Source: Streptomyces endophytica (GTDB lineage Bacteria > Actinomycetota > Actinomycetes > Streptomycetales > Streptomycetaceae). Taken from it: a stretch of DNA of 64,000 bases. The notes beneath the pieces are model-generated. The model did no database searches, was not told where the DNA came from, and saw only the letters and a program-made list of their open reading frames with translations. The stretch covers positions 1,550,001-1,614,000 of the forward strand of contig NZ_CP110636.1 in the NCBI RefSeq assembly GCF_026153355.1, given 5' to 3'. Numbering within the stretch: position 1 is the stretch's first letter; each line of letters begins with the position of its first letter. Both the position numbers and the translations under genes were made by a program. Shown here piece after piece: positions 44,716 to 53,006 of this stretch.

Positions 44716-44737
44716 GCATATGCATGTGCCGACGGCG

Positions 44738-44803
44738 CGTCCGCACGAGGCGACGAGGTGTCCGCACGTGCCGACGAGGCGTCCGCACGTGGCGACGAAG
44801 CGT
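44738..44803. repeat. Tandem 21-base repeats
   Basis: Three units of about 21 bases, GTCCGCACGTGCCGACGAGG and variants, lie between the convergent ATPase and DUF397 genes. Confidence 0.6.
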
Positions 44804-44843
44804 GGCGCCGCCCCGCCCCGTAGCCGCTCGGTCGCGCGGCCGC

Positions 44844-45062
44844 TCAGTCCGGTACGAGGTGGTCGAACTCCCCGTCCTTGACACCGAGCAGCATGGCCCG
44901 CACCTCGGCCGGGGTGTAGACGAGCGCCGGACCGTCCGGGAAGCGGGAGTTGCGGACCGCGATCTCACCGCCGGGCAGTTTGGCGAACTCCACACAGGAG
45001 CCCTGGGAGTTGCTGTGCCGGCTCTTCTGCCAGGTCACGTCATGGAGATCCGTTGCGGCCAT
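44844..45062 (-). CDS. DUF397 protein
   Basis: The 72-residue protein starts MAATDLHDVTWQKSRHSNSQ, then GSCVEFAKLPGGEIAVRNSR and PALVYTPAEVRAMLLGVKDG, the single-copy DUF397 layout. It is probably the small partner of the XRE regulator at 43847. An operator candidate matching the one near the ATPase lies 82 bases upstream, and a -10-like TATGAT follows it. The ATG at 45062 is preferred over one seven codons earlier. Confidence 0.85.
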   Translation of the reverse strand: MAATDLHDVTWQKSRHSNSQGSCVEFAKLPGGEIAVRNSRFPDGPALVYTPAEVRAMLLGVKDGEFDHLVPD

Positions 45063-45143
45063 GCCGTTGTATGCGTGGGGCACAGGGCTCTCCCGGTGAG
45101 AAATGGTGTCAACTGCCCGGGATCATAGCTGCGTTCACATGCG

Positions 45144-45169
45144 GATGCATGCGCAGATGCACGTGCACG
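45144..45169 (-). promoter_or_regulatory. Operator candidate upstream of the DUF397 gene
   Basis: Contains TGCACGTGCA (45158-45167) preceded by GATGCATGCGCAGA. It equals the inverted copy at 44020-44045 except for two bases. A TATGAT at 45127-45122 (minus strand) is placed as a -10 box with the site over the -35 region. Confidence 0.65.
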
Positions 45170-45188
45170 ACAGCCGGTGCCGCTCCCG

Positions 45189-45560
45189 TCACAGCTCGTC
45201 GAGCACCTGCCCAAGCCCTCCCCCACGATCGCTCTCCGGCCGCCGCCCATGATGCGGTGCACCGGTACCTGGTACGGGCCGTCCGGCCGAAGCCCTCATG
45301 GACGAGGAAGAGACGTGTGCCACGCCCCTCGGGTTCCAGGGCCCACGGCTCGAAGGCGACCAGCTCGGCGACCAGCTGGGCGACCACCTCGGCGACGACC
45401 GTGCCGGAGAAGTGGGCGGTCGGCCGCGGCAGTCCGCGCGTCTCGTAGCGGTGCCCTACGGCCAGCCGAAAATCGCCGGTCATCAGCCACTGGGAGATCA
45501 ACCCGGACCCGGTCAGCGTCCGCCAGACCTCCGCCGACGCATAAAGGAGGGCCGGGAGGG
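45189..45560 (-). CDS. SRPBCC/AHSA1-domain protein (frameshifted)
   Basis: The recognisable core reads VWRTLTGSGLISQWLMTGDF, GHRYETRGLPRPTAHFSGTV and LEPEGRGTRLFLVHEGF, the pattern of activator-of-Hsp90-like START-fold proteins. The first residues and the last 25 need frame changes; in the last part another frame gives MGGGRRAIVGEGLG and a normal end at 45189. The true start is unclear because the frame breaks near 45540. Such genes often pair with ArsR regulators, but none is present here. Likely sequencing indels, but decay is possible. Confidence 0.55.
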
Positions 45561-45595
45561 CGAAGTGCGGCGACCTGCCGAAAGAGCCAGAAACG

Positions 45596-46744
45596 CTACG
45601 AAACCGGATCGAGAAGCTCGTCGAACGCGGCCGGCAGGCTCTTCCAGGCCGGCGGGCCGCCGGCGTACTCGGCGTCGGTGAGCAGGCAGGAGTCCAGGAG
45701 GGAGGTGAGCCCCTCGCGGTCGAGTCCCGGCGAGGTGAAGACCAGGTGCTGGGCGCGGTCCCCGTGCTCGGGGTGCCAGTCCAGTGCGGCGGCCGCGCGG
45801 CGCATCGGCGGCACCATCTCCCAGGCGGCGTCCGGCAGCGCGGCCAGCCAGGGCCCGGCGTTCTCGACGCAGAGCGCTCCGCCGGCGGCGTCCCAGGAGA
45901 GCAGGGTGTCGGGCCGGTCGGCCAGCCAGAAGCGGCCCCGGCTGCGCGCGGCCGCACAGGTCAGGCCCTCCAGCGCGGTGTAGAGCCGCTCGGGGTGGAA
46001 GGGCCGGGTGTGTCGCCATACGAGGGTGCTGACGCCGTCCGCGTCGGCCTCCTGGGGCAGCAGCGCGCAGGCCGGATGCTGGCGGGCGGCGGCCGCCTCG
46101 ACATCGAATCCGGCGGTGGCGGCGGCCGCCAACTGCGCGGATTCCACGGGCACCTGGTGCGCGGTGGGGTGCAGCTGGGCGAGCAGCGCCAGGTCGGCGG
46201 CGTCGGCCGGTTCGTCGCCCGTGGCGAGCGCCAGTACGGGTGCGTATTCCAGCTGCCGGGCCCAGGTGTCGGCGACCGTGCGCCGGTCGGAGGCCGCGGC
46301 GGCCAGGCCGGCCTCGGCGAGGTCGTCGCCGCAGCCGAGGTAGGGCAGCAGCAGTGCGGGGTCGACGGCCGTGATCACCTGCGTCAGGGCGAGGTTCTCG
46401 CTGCCGCAGGTGGTGATGACCTCGGCCATCGCCTTGGGTTCGACGGAGTCCCACAGTTCGACGACCGCCAGCCGGCAGGTGCGGCCGGCGGCCAGTCGTT
46501 CCAGTTCGGGCACCAGGTCCTCGCGCAGGGCGCAGCAGGCGCAGTCGTTGACGAGCGGTGCCTCGCCGGCGGTGAGGGTGCCGCCGGCGTCGCGGACCGT
46601 GCGGCGGACGGTGCCGTCGGCGGCCGGGGCGAGGTCGTGGTGGAGGGCGACGCTGCCGGGGACGGAGTGCAGCAGCCGCTCGACGGTGGCCCGCCGGGCG
46701 TCCGCGTGCAGTCCGCCCACCAGCACGACCTTCAGCCGGTCCAT
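45596..46744 (-). CDS. CobW/G3E-type GTPase-like zinc protein with degenerate P-loop
   Basis: The 382-residue protein resembles the CobW/ZigA family of metal chaperones: the CxCC metal motif appears as NDCACCALREDLVPELERLA, LAVVELWDSVEPKAMAEVI follows, and the C-terminal CobW_C domain includes RPFHPERLYTALEGL. The expected P-loop is replaced by VGGLHADARRATVERLL, lacking the GK(S/T), so GTP binding is doubtful. Its ATG overlaps the rpmE2 stop, so it is translated with the zinc-free ribosomal proteins and should be Zur-controlled. A zinc chaperone role under zinc starvation is inferred. Confidence 0.82.
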   Translation of the reverse strand: MDRLKVVLVGGLHADARRATVERLLHSVPGSVALHHDLAPAADGTVRRTVRDAGGTLTAGEAPLVNDCACCALREDLVPELERLAAGRTCRLAVVELWDSVEPKAMAEVITTCGSENLALTQVITAVDPALLLPYLGCGDDLAEAGLAAAASDRRTVADTWARQLEYAPVLALATGDEPADAADLALLAQLHPTAHQVPVESAQLAAAATAGFDVEAAAARQHPACALLPQEADADGVSTLVWRHTRPFHPERLYTALEGLTCAAARSRGRFWLADRPDTLLSWDAAGGALCVENAGPWLAALPDAAWEMVPPMRRAAAALDWHPEHGDRAQHLVFTSPGLDREGLTSLLDSCLLTDAEYAGGPPAWKSLPAAFDELLDPVS

Positions 46745-46995
46745 CAGCGGGCCCGCTTGCCGTAACGCCGCTCGAACCGCTCGACGCGGCCGGCGGTGTC
46801 CAGCACCCGGGCGGTGCCCGTGTAGAAGGGGTGGCTCACCGAGGAGATCTCGACGTCGATGACGGGGTAGGTGCGGCCGTCCTCCCACTCGACGGTCTTG
46901 TCGCTGGTGGCGGTGGACCGGGTGAGGAAGGCGTGGCCTGCGGCCCGGTCGCGGAAGACGACCGGCCCGTAGGCGGGGTGGATTCCGTGCTGCAT
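46744..46995 (-). CDS. rpmE2: Ribosomal protein L31 type B (zinc-free)
   Basis: The 83-residue protein reads [20 protein letters not shown], then [20 protein letters not shown] and [12 protein letters not shown]. It lacks the CxxC zinc ligands of the housekeeping form, so it is the C- paralogue used when zinc is scarce. GAGGAGC precedes the ATG. It lies five bases after rpmG and overlaps the GTPase gene by one base. Intact. Confidence 0.95.
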   Translation of the reverse strand: MQHGIHPAYGPVVFRDRAAGHAFLTRSTATSDKTVEWEDGRTYPVIDVEISSVSHPFYTGTARVLDTAGRVERFERRYGKRAR

Positions 46996-47000
46996 GGGGC

Positions 47001-47165
47001 TCAGCGCTCCTCTCGGAAGGTGACGTGCCGGCCGGCCACCGGGTCGTACTTGCGCAGTTCCAGGCGGTCGGGGTCGTTACGGCGGTTCTTGCGGGTGACG
47101 TAGGTGTATCCGGTGCTTGCGGTGGACCGGAGCTTGACGACCGGGCGTAGTTCGTTGCGGGCCAT
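47001..47165 (-). CDS. rpmG: Ribosomal protein L33 (zinc-free)
   Basis: This 54-residue gene reads [20 protein letters not shown], then [20 protein letters not shown] and ends [10 protein letters not shown]. No Cys is present, so it is the zinc-independent L33. It leads the operon rpmG-rpmE2-GTPase. No Shine-Dalgarno sequence precedes its ATG, and the -10 box ends only seven bases upstream, so the transcript is probably leaderless. A Zur-type box covers the promoter. Confidence 0.92.
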   Translation of the reverse strand: MARNELRPVVKLRSTASTGYTYVTRKNRRNDPDRLELRKYDPVAGRHVTFREER

Positions 47166-47172
47166 GCCGGCT

Positions 47173-47200
47173 AGTATACGGAAATGGTTTCCATTTTCAA
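47173..47200 (-). promoter_or_regulatory. Promoter and Zur-box-like palindrome ahead of rpmG
   Basis: Minus-strand TTGAAA (47200-47195) and TATACT (47178-47173) are 16 bases apart. Between and over them lies TGAAAATGG-AAA-CCATTTCC (47199-47180), a near-perfect inverted repeat of the Zur type. The predicted RNA start falls at or next to the rpmG ATG (47165). Confidence 0.75.
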
Positions 47201-47240
47201 TAGGCTCTGACCTGGGCCTCTACCGGAAGGAGTGGTTTCG

Positions 47241-47408
47241 ATGCCCCCTACGACACGTTCAACGCGTTCAACGCCTTCGACGCCCCAGCAGGGCAGGATC
47301 ACGGGGAAGGCGCGGCGCCGGGCGGCCGTCGCCTGTTACGCGGCCCGCCGGGCCGTCCTCCAGGCCGTCATCCGCAGTTGCCGCACACCGGCGGAGGAGC
47401 GCGCCGCC
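47241..47408 (+). pseudogene. Remnant of ribosomal protein S14 (rpsN-like)
   Basis: From an ATG with AAGGAG nine bases upstream, 56 codons include [20 protein letters not shown] and [12 protein letters not shown], which lines up with the N-terminal half of S14 (YAARRAELKEIIRRP...AERAAA). No S14 C-terminal half (RDASPTRVRNR, RPRGHLRKFGLSR) is found in any frame after it. It is in frame with tatA 145 bases further on, but that fusion is not credible. It sits across the Zur-type promoter from rpmG, where streptomycetes often keep a zinc-free rpsN. Confidence 0.55.
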
Positions 47409-47552
47409 CCCCGCTCCCGGTCCGCCGGCCGGTGCCCGCTCAGCCGTCCGACGCCGGCCGCGCCCCCCGGACCGCACCGCCCGGCGCGGCCGGGTAATAC
47501 TGGACAGAACGCCCGCCACCCCCGGCGGCCCCCGACGGAAGCGAGTGCGCCC

Positions 47553-47762
47553 ATGCTCCGCAACGCCTTCGAGCCCTGGCACCTGTTCCTGATCATCGCG
47601 GTCCTGGTGCTGCTCTTCGGCTCGAAGAAGCTGCCCGACATGGCACGCGGCCTGGGCCGCTCGATGCGGATCCTGAAGTCCGAGGCCAAGGCCCTCAAGG
47701 ACGACCGGGCCGCCGAGGCGCCCCGCACGGAACCCCGTACGGAGTCCGCCGCCAGCCACTGA
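47553..47762 (+). CDS. tatA: Sec-independent translocase subunit TatA
   Basis: The 69-residue protein has a short N-terminal tail, one membrane helix ([20 protein letters not shown]), the [14 protein letters not shown] hinge and an amphipathic helix rich in K and E, the TatA layout. It is probably an extra copy since the main tat genes are not near. The ATG at 47553 is chosen over in-frame upstream starts because TatA needs its helix at the extreme N terminus. GGAAGCGAG precedes it. Confidence 0.9.
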   Translation: MLRNAFEPWHLFLIIAVLVLLFGSKKLPDMARGLGRSMRILKSEAKALKDDRAAEAPRTEPRTESAASH

Positions 47763-47786
47763 CCCCGGCCGGCCGCCCGGCCCCGG

Positions 47787-48631
47787 TCAGTGGTCGCCGC
47801 CCTCGTCGATCAGCCGCCGCACCTCGCGGTCGATCAGACCCAGCCGGGCCTCGGCGACCAGCGGCACCGCCCGGCGCTGGCGGCGCGCCTCGGCGAGGTC
47901 GATCTCGACGGTGACCAGCGCCGGCTCCCACTTCGGAGCCTGCGCCACCACCGCACCACGCGGGTCCACCACCCGCGAACCGCCCCAGAACGTCGCACCG
48001 TGCTCATTGCCGACCCGGTTGACGAAGACCACCCAGCACTGCAGCATCTTCGCCGTATAGGACACCAGGGTGTCCCAGTACAGGCCGGTGTCCATCGCCT
48101 CCGGGTCCAGGCTCGCCGCGCTGTTGGTCGGCACGAACAACACCTCCGCCCCGTCCTGCACCGCCAGCCACGGCAGCACCGGCTGCCACGCGTCGTTGCA
48201 CACCAGCGTCGCGCCCCGGCCGCCGCTCCGGGACCGCTTCAGCTCGTAGGCGCGCAGCGACTGCCCGGGGCTGACGTGCTTGCGCTCCTCCCAGGCGAGG
48301 TAATTGGGCAGATAGAGCTTGCGGTGGGCGTGCAGCAGCGCGCCGGACGCGTAGTGGGCGGCGGTGTTGTACGCGCGCAGGCTGGTCTGCTCGTGGAAGC
48401 CGACGAGGACGTCGGGGCCCAGGGTGCTCAGCTCCAGCAGTCGCGGATCGCTGGCCTGGAGGGACTCGTCGCGCTTGAGCGCGCCCAAGTGGTAGCCGTG
48501 CAGGCTCAGTTCGGGGAAGACGACGAGATCGGCGCCTGGGTCGCGGCCTGCTCGATCTGCTCATGAGCGGTCTTGAGATTGTCCGCCACCTCGCCCAGCA
48601 CGCAGTCGGTCTGCGCCAGCGCAATGAGCAT
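47787..48631 (-). CDS. Carbon-nitrogen hydrolase, nitrilase superfamily (frameshift near 48535)
   Basis: The protein starts MLIALAQTDCVLGEVADNLK from 48631 and after a one-base loss (GG expected, one G present) continues LVVFPELSLHGYH with the catalytic Glu, AHRKLYLPNYLAWEE with Lys, and TLVCNDAWQPVLPWLAVQDG with the nucleophilic Cys. The end is IDREVRRLIDEGGDH. Such enzymes split amides such as N-carbamyl amino acids or omega-amides. GGTGGGG precedes the ATG. Convergent with tatA. About 281 residues when corrected. Confidence 0.85.
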
Positions 48632-48937
48632 GTCCCCACCTCACCGACTCATCACATTTGCGGCTTTTTCGCCATTTTGCCAGAGGCCGAACCGCCCGGC
48701 ACCCACCCCGCGGAACTCCCACTTCCACGCACTTCAAACGCCCTGCGAGGCAGGTCCCACCAATGAGCGAAAGAACGATCCTTCCCGTACCGGAGCGTGC
48801 GCTCACGCGTTGATCCGCACGATCCGTCGTACCACCGGAAGGCCGGCTTCCAGCCGCAGCCCCGCCGCCGGAAGCGATGCGACGGCCCGCGGTCGACCGT
48901 CCGGTGATGCCGACGGCCGGCTCGACCGGGCGGCCCA
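48632..48937. other. Non-coding gap between the nitrilase-type gene and the chaplin island
   Basis: No credible gene. The nitrilase promoter should lie near 48640-48700, where a GGCGAAAAAGCC inverted repeat is seen. The rest is GC-rich with no clear motif until the hairpin at 48938. Confidence 0.45.
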
Positions 48938-48967
48938 GGCCGAGCGGCCCGCCGGACCCGCTCGGCC
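48938..48967 (-). terminator. Terminator hairpin after the long chaplin gene
   Basis: GGCCGAGCGG pairs with CCGCTCGGCC across ten bases, 85 bases after the chaplin stop on the minus strand. Confidence 0.5.
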
Positions 48968-49051
48968 GGCCGCTACGCCCCGGCGCCCCGGAATCACCCC
49001 GCGCCACCGCGCGCTTCCTCCCCACCCGGTGATCGGCGTCGTCCGCGCCGC

Positions 49052-49663
49052 TCACCGGCGTCGCGTACGGGCCCTGCGCAGCAGCAGCACCCGCCCAGCA
49101 GCAGCCCCCCGCCGCACCGGCGCGCCCCGAGCTCGCCGGTCCCCGTGGACGCCAGCAGCGCCGAGCCCGCGGACGCCCGGCCCGGGCCACCGCACCCATC
49201 CGCTGATCCGGTACGGGCCTCGGTGCGGGCCGGTGCACGGCCTCGTGCGCGGGCGCGTGCGCCGGCTGGTGGCCGGCCGGGCGCGCCTGCTCGGCACCAG
49301 CTTCTCCGGCGCGGGGGCGCATGCCGCGCGCGGTGCCTTCTCCGGGCGCCGCACCGGCTCCGCCGCCTTCCCCGGAGACATGGGCGGCCGCTGCGCCACC
49401 GGAGGCGGCGGTACGGCCGCGCGGGAGCCACACCGCCCGCAGGAATTGCCCAGGGCGGGGTTGAGCGCGCCGCCCGTCGACCGAGTTGCCGCACGCGTTG
49501 ACCGGGGCGTCCACGCTCACCTGGACGCTGTTACCGGACAGCACCCCGGAGAGTCCGAGGCGCCTCCCCCGGCGCCGGCGTCCGCGCACGCCGTCCCGCG
49601 CCGCCGCGCCGAGCACGCGACGCCGCGGGCCATGAGCACGCAGGTCCTCAGGCTCTGTCGCAT
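49052..49663 (-). CDS. Long, cell-wall-anchored chaplin (several frameshifts)
   Basis: Chaplins form the amyloid-like hydrophobic coat of aerial hyphae. The gene starts MRQSLRTCVLMARGVAC with a signal-like region, then a chaplin domain VLSGNSVQVSVDAPVNACGN, GALNPALGNSCG with the two Cys, a Pro/Arg-rich spacer, a sortase motif LASTG (49141-49155 on the plus strand, fitting LAxTG), and a basic tail VLLLRRARTRRR. Frame changes are needed near 49550, 49480 and in the C-terminal region. Only one chaplin domain is clear, whereas ChpA-C have two. Probably intact in reality. Confidence 0.7.
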
Positions 49664-49806
49664 CTCTCATCCTCGTCTGCAGTCGTTGCGGACGGGCCCG
49701 CGGCCGCTCCCCCGTGGTGCGAATACGGCCGGGCGGCCGGCAGCGCGTACGCGGCGCCGGCCGCCCGGAGACACAAGCGGTGCAACGGCCGAAGCCGTCG
49801 GCCGAC

Positions 49807-50208
49807 TCAGTGGTTGGCGACACCGTTGCCCGAGAGGATCGGGATGTCGTCGATGATGTGCGACAGCGTCTCGTCGCCTTGACCTGCGCCGAGTTGTCGG
49901 TGCACTGCTGGTTCTGCGGGTTGGACAGCACGTTGATGTCCTGCGCCGCGATCGGCAACGCACCGAGGAAGCCTGGACGTCCAGCTTGCCAGAGCCAGGC
50001 ACGGCTTGTTTCAGCGAGCCCTGGACCAGCCCGAGCTGGGTGCTCAGCTTCCCGTGCGTGGCGGCGTTGCCGAACGCGGTCTTGGCTCCGTTCCGTTGAC
50101 CGTCCTGGTGCCCTTTTGGTCACCGATCGCCATGGCCTGCGGAGCGGCCGCAGCGGAGATACCGACCAGCGACGCCGCTACGGCCGCACCGGCAATGATC
50201 TTCTTCAT
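49807..50208 (-). CDS. Rodlin protein, copy 1 (several frameshifts)
   Basis: Rodlins arrange chaplin fibrils into rodlets. The start MKKIIAGAAVAASLVGISAA with PQAMAIGDQKGT is a Sec signal and mature N terminus. In other frames follow AKTAFGNAATHGKLSTQLGL, QGSLK, and QDINVLSNPQNQQCTDNSAQ then [13 protein letters not shown], the rodlin end. At least four single-base breaks are present. The order matches the other two copies, and restored length is about 135 residues. Confidence 0.78.
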
Positions 50209-50521
50209 TCACGCAAACCCTTCAGGAGACAGAACTCCCGGCACGGGAGCCCTATTTGAACAACCCGCCACGCAGCCGCGAGTTGCGCAGCGTCACCCGA
50301 ATAGCTGGCGCGGACCTCCGAAAAAGAGGCCACTCACACACTTCCCGCAAAGACAATGCGATAAATCCGCCCAGAATTTCGCCGGCCTGCTCTTACCAGG
50401 CCTTCAGCGACGACCTCACCGGCCTCTGCACCGGCCGCTTCGCCAGCGTCAGGGAGATTTCACGACACAGGGCCCTCGCCGCGCCGAACGGCTGCCCGGG
50501 CCCTGTTCTTGATTCCGGCCG

Positions 50522-50573
50522 GCATGCCAATGCCCTGGCAACCCCATCAATTTTCGCAAGGGCATTGGCATGC
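50522..50573. terminator. Perfect 15-bp inverted repeat between rodlin copies
   Basis: GCATGCCAATGCCCT and its exact complement surround a 22-base loop. It lies 145 bases after the rodlin-2 stop (minus strand) and 314 bases before the rodlin-1 start, so it can end rodlin-2 transcription. The rest of the 50209-50717 gap holds only a CAGGGCCC/GGGCCCTG pair near 50469-50513. Confidence 0.6.
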
Positions 50574-50717
50574 TTCCCTCCACAACCCTTCCTAACGAAC
50601 CGGGTTGCGCCGATTTTCAGTCACGAGCGAATAACAATTCCCCGGCCCTGGGGCGGTCAGCAAAAACCGGGCCGCCGAAAGAAGGAGAGCCGGGCGGCCC
50701 GGGCATTACTCAACCGG

Positions 50718-51121
50718 TCAGTGGTTGCCGGCGCCGTTGCCCGACAGGATCGGGATGTTGTCCAGAATGTGCGACAGCGCCTCGTCACCCTTGGCCTGGG
50801 TGGAGTTTTCGGTGCACTGCTGGTTTGCGGCGACGACAGGACATTGATGTCCTGTAACAGCGATCGGAGCCGCCCGGCCAGGAGCTGGGCAGGCACCTTA
50901 CCGACAGCGATGCAGGGCTTGTTCAGCGAGCCCTGGATCAAACCGATCTGCGGACTCATGTAGCCGTACGTGGTCGAATTTCGTAGTACTGCTGGGCGCG
51001 TTACGTTGACGGTGGACGTTCCGTGCTGGTTACCGATCGCCATTGCGGCGGGTGCGACAGCGGTGGCAACGCCGACAATCGACGCGGCTGCGGCTGCGGT
51101 CGCCAGAGCCTTCTTGATCAT
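50718..51121 (-). CDS. Rodlin protein, copy 2 (frameshifts)
   Basis: The start [20 protein letters not shown] with [18 protein letters not shown] is the signal and mature N terminus, followed by [20 protein letters not shown] and [16 protein letters not shown] pair of opposite indels shifts the APIAV region, and another break precedes [20 protein letters not shown] and [12 protein letters not shown]. The stop is at 50718. About 134 residues. Closely related to copy 3. Confidence 0.82.
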
Positions 51122-51193
51122 CTTGATCCTTCGTGTTTCGGGATGCCCTTGGGCCGGGCAGTCTGACCAACTCACAAGGGCGAGGTTGGTTGT

Positions 51194-51213
51194 GCTCATT
51201 CACTCAAATGAGC
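51194..51213. promoter_or_regulatory. Palindrome upstream of rodlin 2
   Basis: GCTCATT-CACTCA-AATGAGC lies 73 bases upstream of the rodlin-2 start. It is a candidate operator; I could not show the same motif before the other rodlins. Confidence 0.3.
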
Positions 51214-51357
51214 TGGCACCCTGATCCGACTCGCCGATCGGATTCACGGCGGAAAATAGCCCGGGCGATGGCGACGGCTTTTCGCGCGTTCTCGTACGCG
51301 GCGCACAGAGCCGGACAGCAAAGTTCTCCGACTCGCCAATATCCCCCTCGATTACGG

Positions 51358-51387
51358 GGACCCGCGCCGATTCCCCGTCGCGGGTCC
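51358..51387 (-). terminator. Hairpin after the small secreted-protein gene
   Basis: GGACCCGCG pairs with CGCGGGTCC across 12 bases, 48 bases past the stop at 51435. The rest of the 51122-51434 gap is the rodlin-2 leader. Confidence 0.5.
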
Positions 51388-51434
51388 GCGGGGTTCGGCG
51401 ATCAGCAGTCGGGGGCTGACGCCGTGCGCCCCGG

Positions 51435-51731
51435 TTACGACTTCAGCGGCAGACCGCCGAGCATCGGAATGCTCTTGGCCGCCCCGGTGACCCCACGGAT
51501 CAGCTGGTTCGCATTGGCGGACTTGACCTTTTCCCCCGCGCTCTTGACCTTCTTCGCCACCGGCGCGAGCTGGTGTCCGTCCAACTTGCTGTGCAGTGAG
51601 TTCACCGCGTCCGTCAGCCCGCCGTTGAGGCTCATCCGCGGGGCTCCGGGCTGAGCGGCGAAAGCGGGCGCGACAACACCGAGCGCCATGACGGAACCGG
51701 CCACAACCGCCGCAGACTTTGCGTACTTCAC
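51435..51731 (-). CDS. Small secreted protein in the chaplin/rodlin island
   Basis: The 98-residue product starts VKYAKSAAVVAGSVMALGVV with APAFAAQ, a Sec signal nearly the same as that of the chaplin at 52239 (VKYAKVAAVTAGTLMAVG). The mature part, LTDAVNSLHSKLDGHQLAPV then KKVKSAGEKVKSANANQ and GAAKSIPMLGGLPL, is helical and amphipathic and lacks Cys. I do not recognise it as chaplin or rodlin. The GTG at 51731 has AAGGGA upstream. Sharing signal and locus suggests a surface-layer role. Intact. Confidence 0.72.
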   Translation of the reverse strand: MKYAKSAAVVAGSVMALGVVAPAFAAQPGAPRMSLNGGLTDAVNSLHSKLDGHQLAPVAKKVKSAGEKVKSANANQLIRGVTGAAKSIPMLGGLPLKS

Positions 51732-52002
51732 TTTCAACTGTCCCTTCTCCGGCGGTGTTTGACGGGCCCGCGGCGCCGACGCCGCGTGAGCATTCACTTC
51801 GCTGCTCCGTTCACCGCTTTCCACTTCACTAACGAGTGCTGCCGCCCGGAGAAACTCTGAAGTTCCGGCTTCCCGGTAACGCCACCCGAAAGGCGTGGCG
51901 CGGGCATCCGTCCGGCAGGGCCGAGAGAATGCCGACCGACCCCGATGCGCAGGGCCGCGCACCGGGGTCGGTTCACATGAACATCGCTCGAAAACCTTCG
52001 AG

Positions 52003-52239
52003 TCAGTGGTTCAGGCAGGTGTTGCCGAACGCCGGGTTCAGCAGTGCGACGATATTGATGGTGTTGCCGCACAGGTTGATCGGAATGTGGATCGGAACCT
52101 GGATGGCGTTGCCCGAGATGACACCGGGGGAGTTCCTTGGTGCCGCCCGCGGCAACGCCGCGTCGGCGAACGCCGGCGCAGCCGTGCCCACTGCCATGAG
52201 CGTGCCGGCAGTGACTGCTGCGACCTTTGCGTACTTCAC
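52003..52239 (-). CDS. Short chaplin
   Basis: The 78-residue protein has a Sec signal (VKYAKVAAVTAGTLMAVG, APAFAD) and a chaplin domain NSPGVISGNAIQVPIHIPIN, LCGNTINIVALLNPAFGNTC with two Cys, ending LNH. Short chaplins (ChpD-H) self-assemble into amyloid fibrils. The GTG at 52239 follows GGAAGGG. It lies between the secreted-protein and rodlin-3 genes, all on the minus strand. Intact, so it shows the local indels are not universal. Confidence 0.92.
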   Translation of the reverse strand: MKYAKVAAVTAGTLMAVGTAAPAFADAALPRAAPRNSPGVISGNAIQVPIHIPINLCGNTINIVALLNPAFGNTCLNH

Positions 52240-52599
52240 TTTCAGCCCTTCCTGCAGCGGGTCCGTAGCGAACACGACCCTCGTGTCGCACGGGCGCTGA
52301 TCTGCTCGCCCGTAACGCCGCCGCCGATATTGGTAACGATTTCTCCTCGTGGACGAAACTCTTGCCCGGAGGTTTTCGGAGGAATCGCCCGAAGGGTGCA
52401 AGACCGTTTCGGGAGATTGCCGCCACGCATACGACGCGGAAAAAACACCGGAGTTCGAACGGAGGAGGCACCCGCCGGATACGAATTCCTACCGAAGGGG
52501 ATCGAGAAATTCCGTCCCTGCGGCCCGTACCGAGTGCCACAGGCCCGGACCGCTCTGAAATGAGAGCCGGCGGCCCGAGGCCTGCAGCCGATGACCTGC
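52240..52599. other. Leader region of the short chaplin
   Basis: The 360-base gap holds no gene. It should contain the chaplin promoter, but I cannot name a motif with confidence. The longer open frames reading through it are extensions of the neighbouring genes. Confidence 0.4.
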
Positions 52600-53006
52600 T
52601 CAGTGGTTGCCGACGCCGTTCCCGGACAGGATCGGGATGTCGCTGAGGATGTGCGACAACGGCTCGTCGCCCTTGGCCTGCGTCGAGTTCTGGGTGCACT
52701 GCTGGTTCTGCGGGTTGGACAGCACGTTGATGTCCTGCAGCGCGATCGGCGCCACACCCCGAGGATCTGTGCGTCCACCTTGCCCAGACCGAGGCAGATC
52801 TCGTTCAGCGAGCCCTGCACGAGCTCCAGCTGCGGGCTCATGCTGCCGTGGGTCGTGGAGTTGCCGAACGCGGTCTTGGCTCCGTTGCCATTCACCGTCG
52901 ACGTGCCGTGGTGGTTGCCGATCGCCATCGCCTGGGGTGCGACCGTCGCCGAGATGCCGACGACGGACGCGGCTACAGCCGTCGTGGCCAGGACCTTCTT
53001 GATCAC
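52600..53006 (-). CDS. Rodlin protein, copy 3 (frameshift near 52755)
   Basis: The start MIKKVLATTAVAASVVGISA with APQAMAIGNHHGTST is the signal and mature N terminus, then NGNGAKTAFGNSTTHGSMSP and LELVQGSLNEICLGLGKVDA. One base appears lost in CTCGGGGTG, after which the normal end [37 protein letters not shown] and GNGVGNH continues to the stop at 52600. About 135 residues. It is the best-preserved rodlin here. Confidence 0.88.

Noticed and set aside
47232..47762. TatA with a 107-residue N-terminal extension
   Set aside because: TatA needs its membrane helix at the N terminus; the upstream in-frame part resembles S14 and then noise, so the frames are joined by chance.
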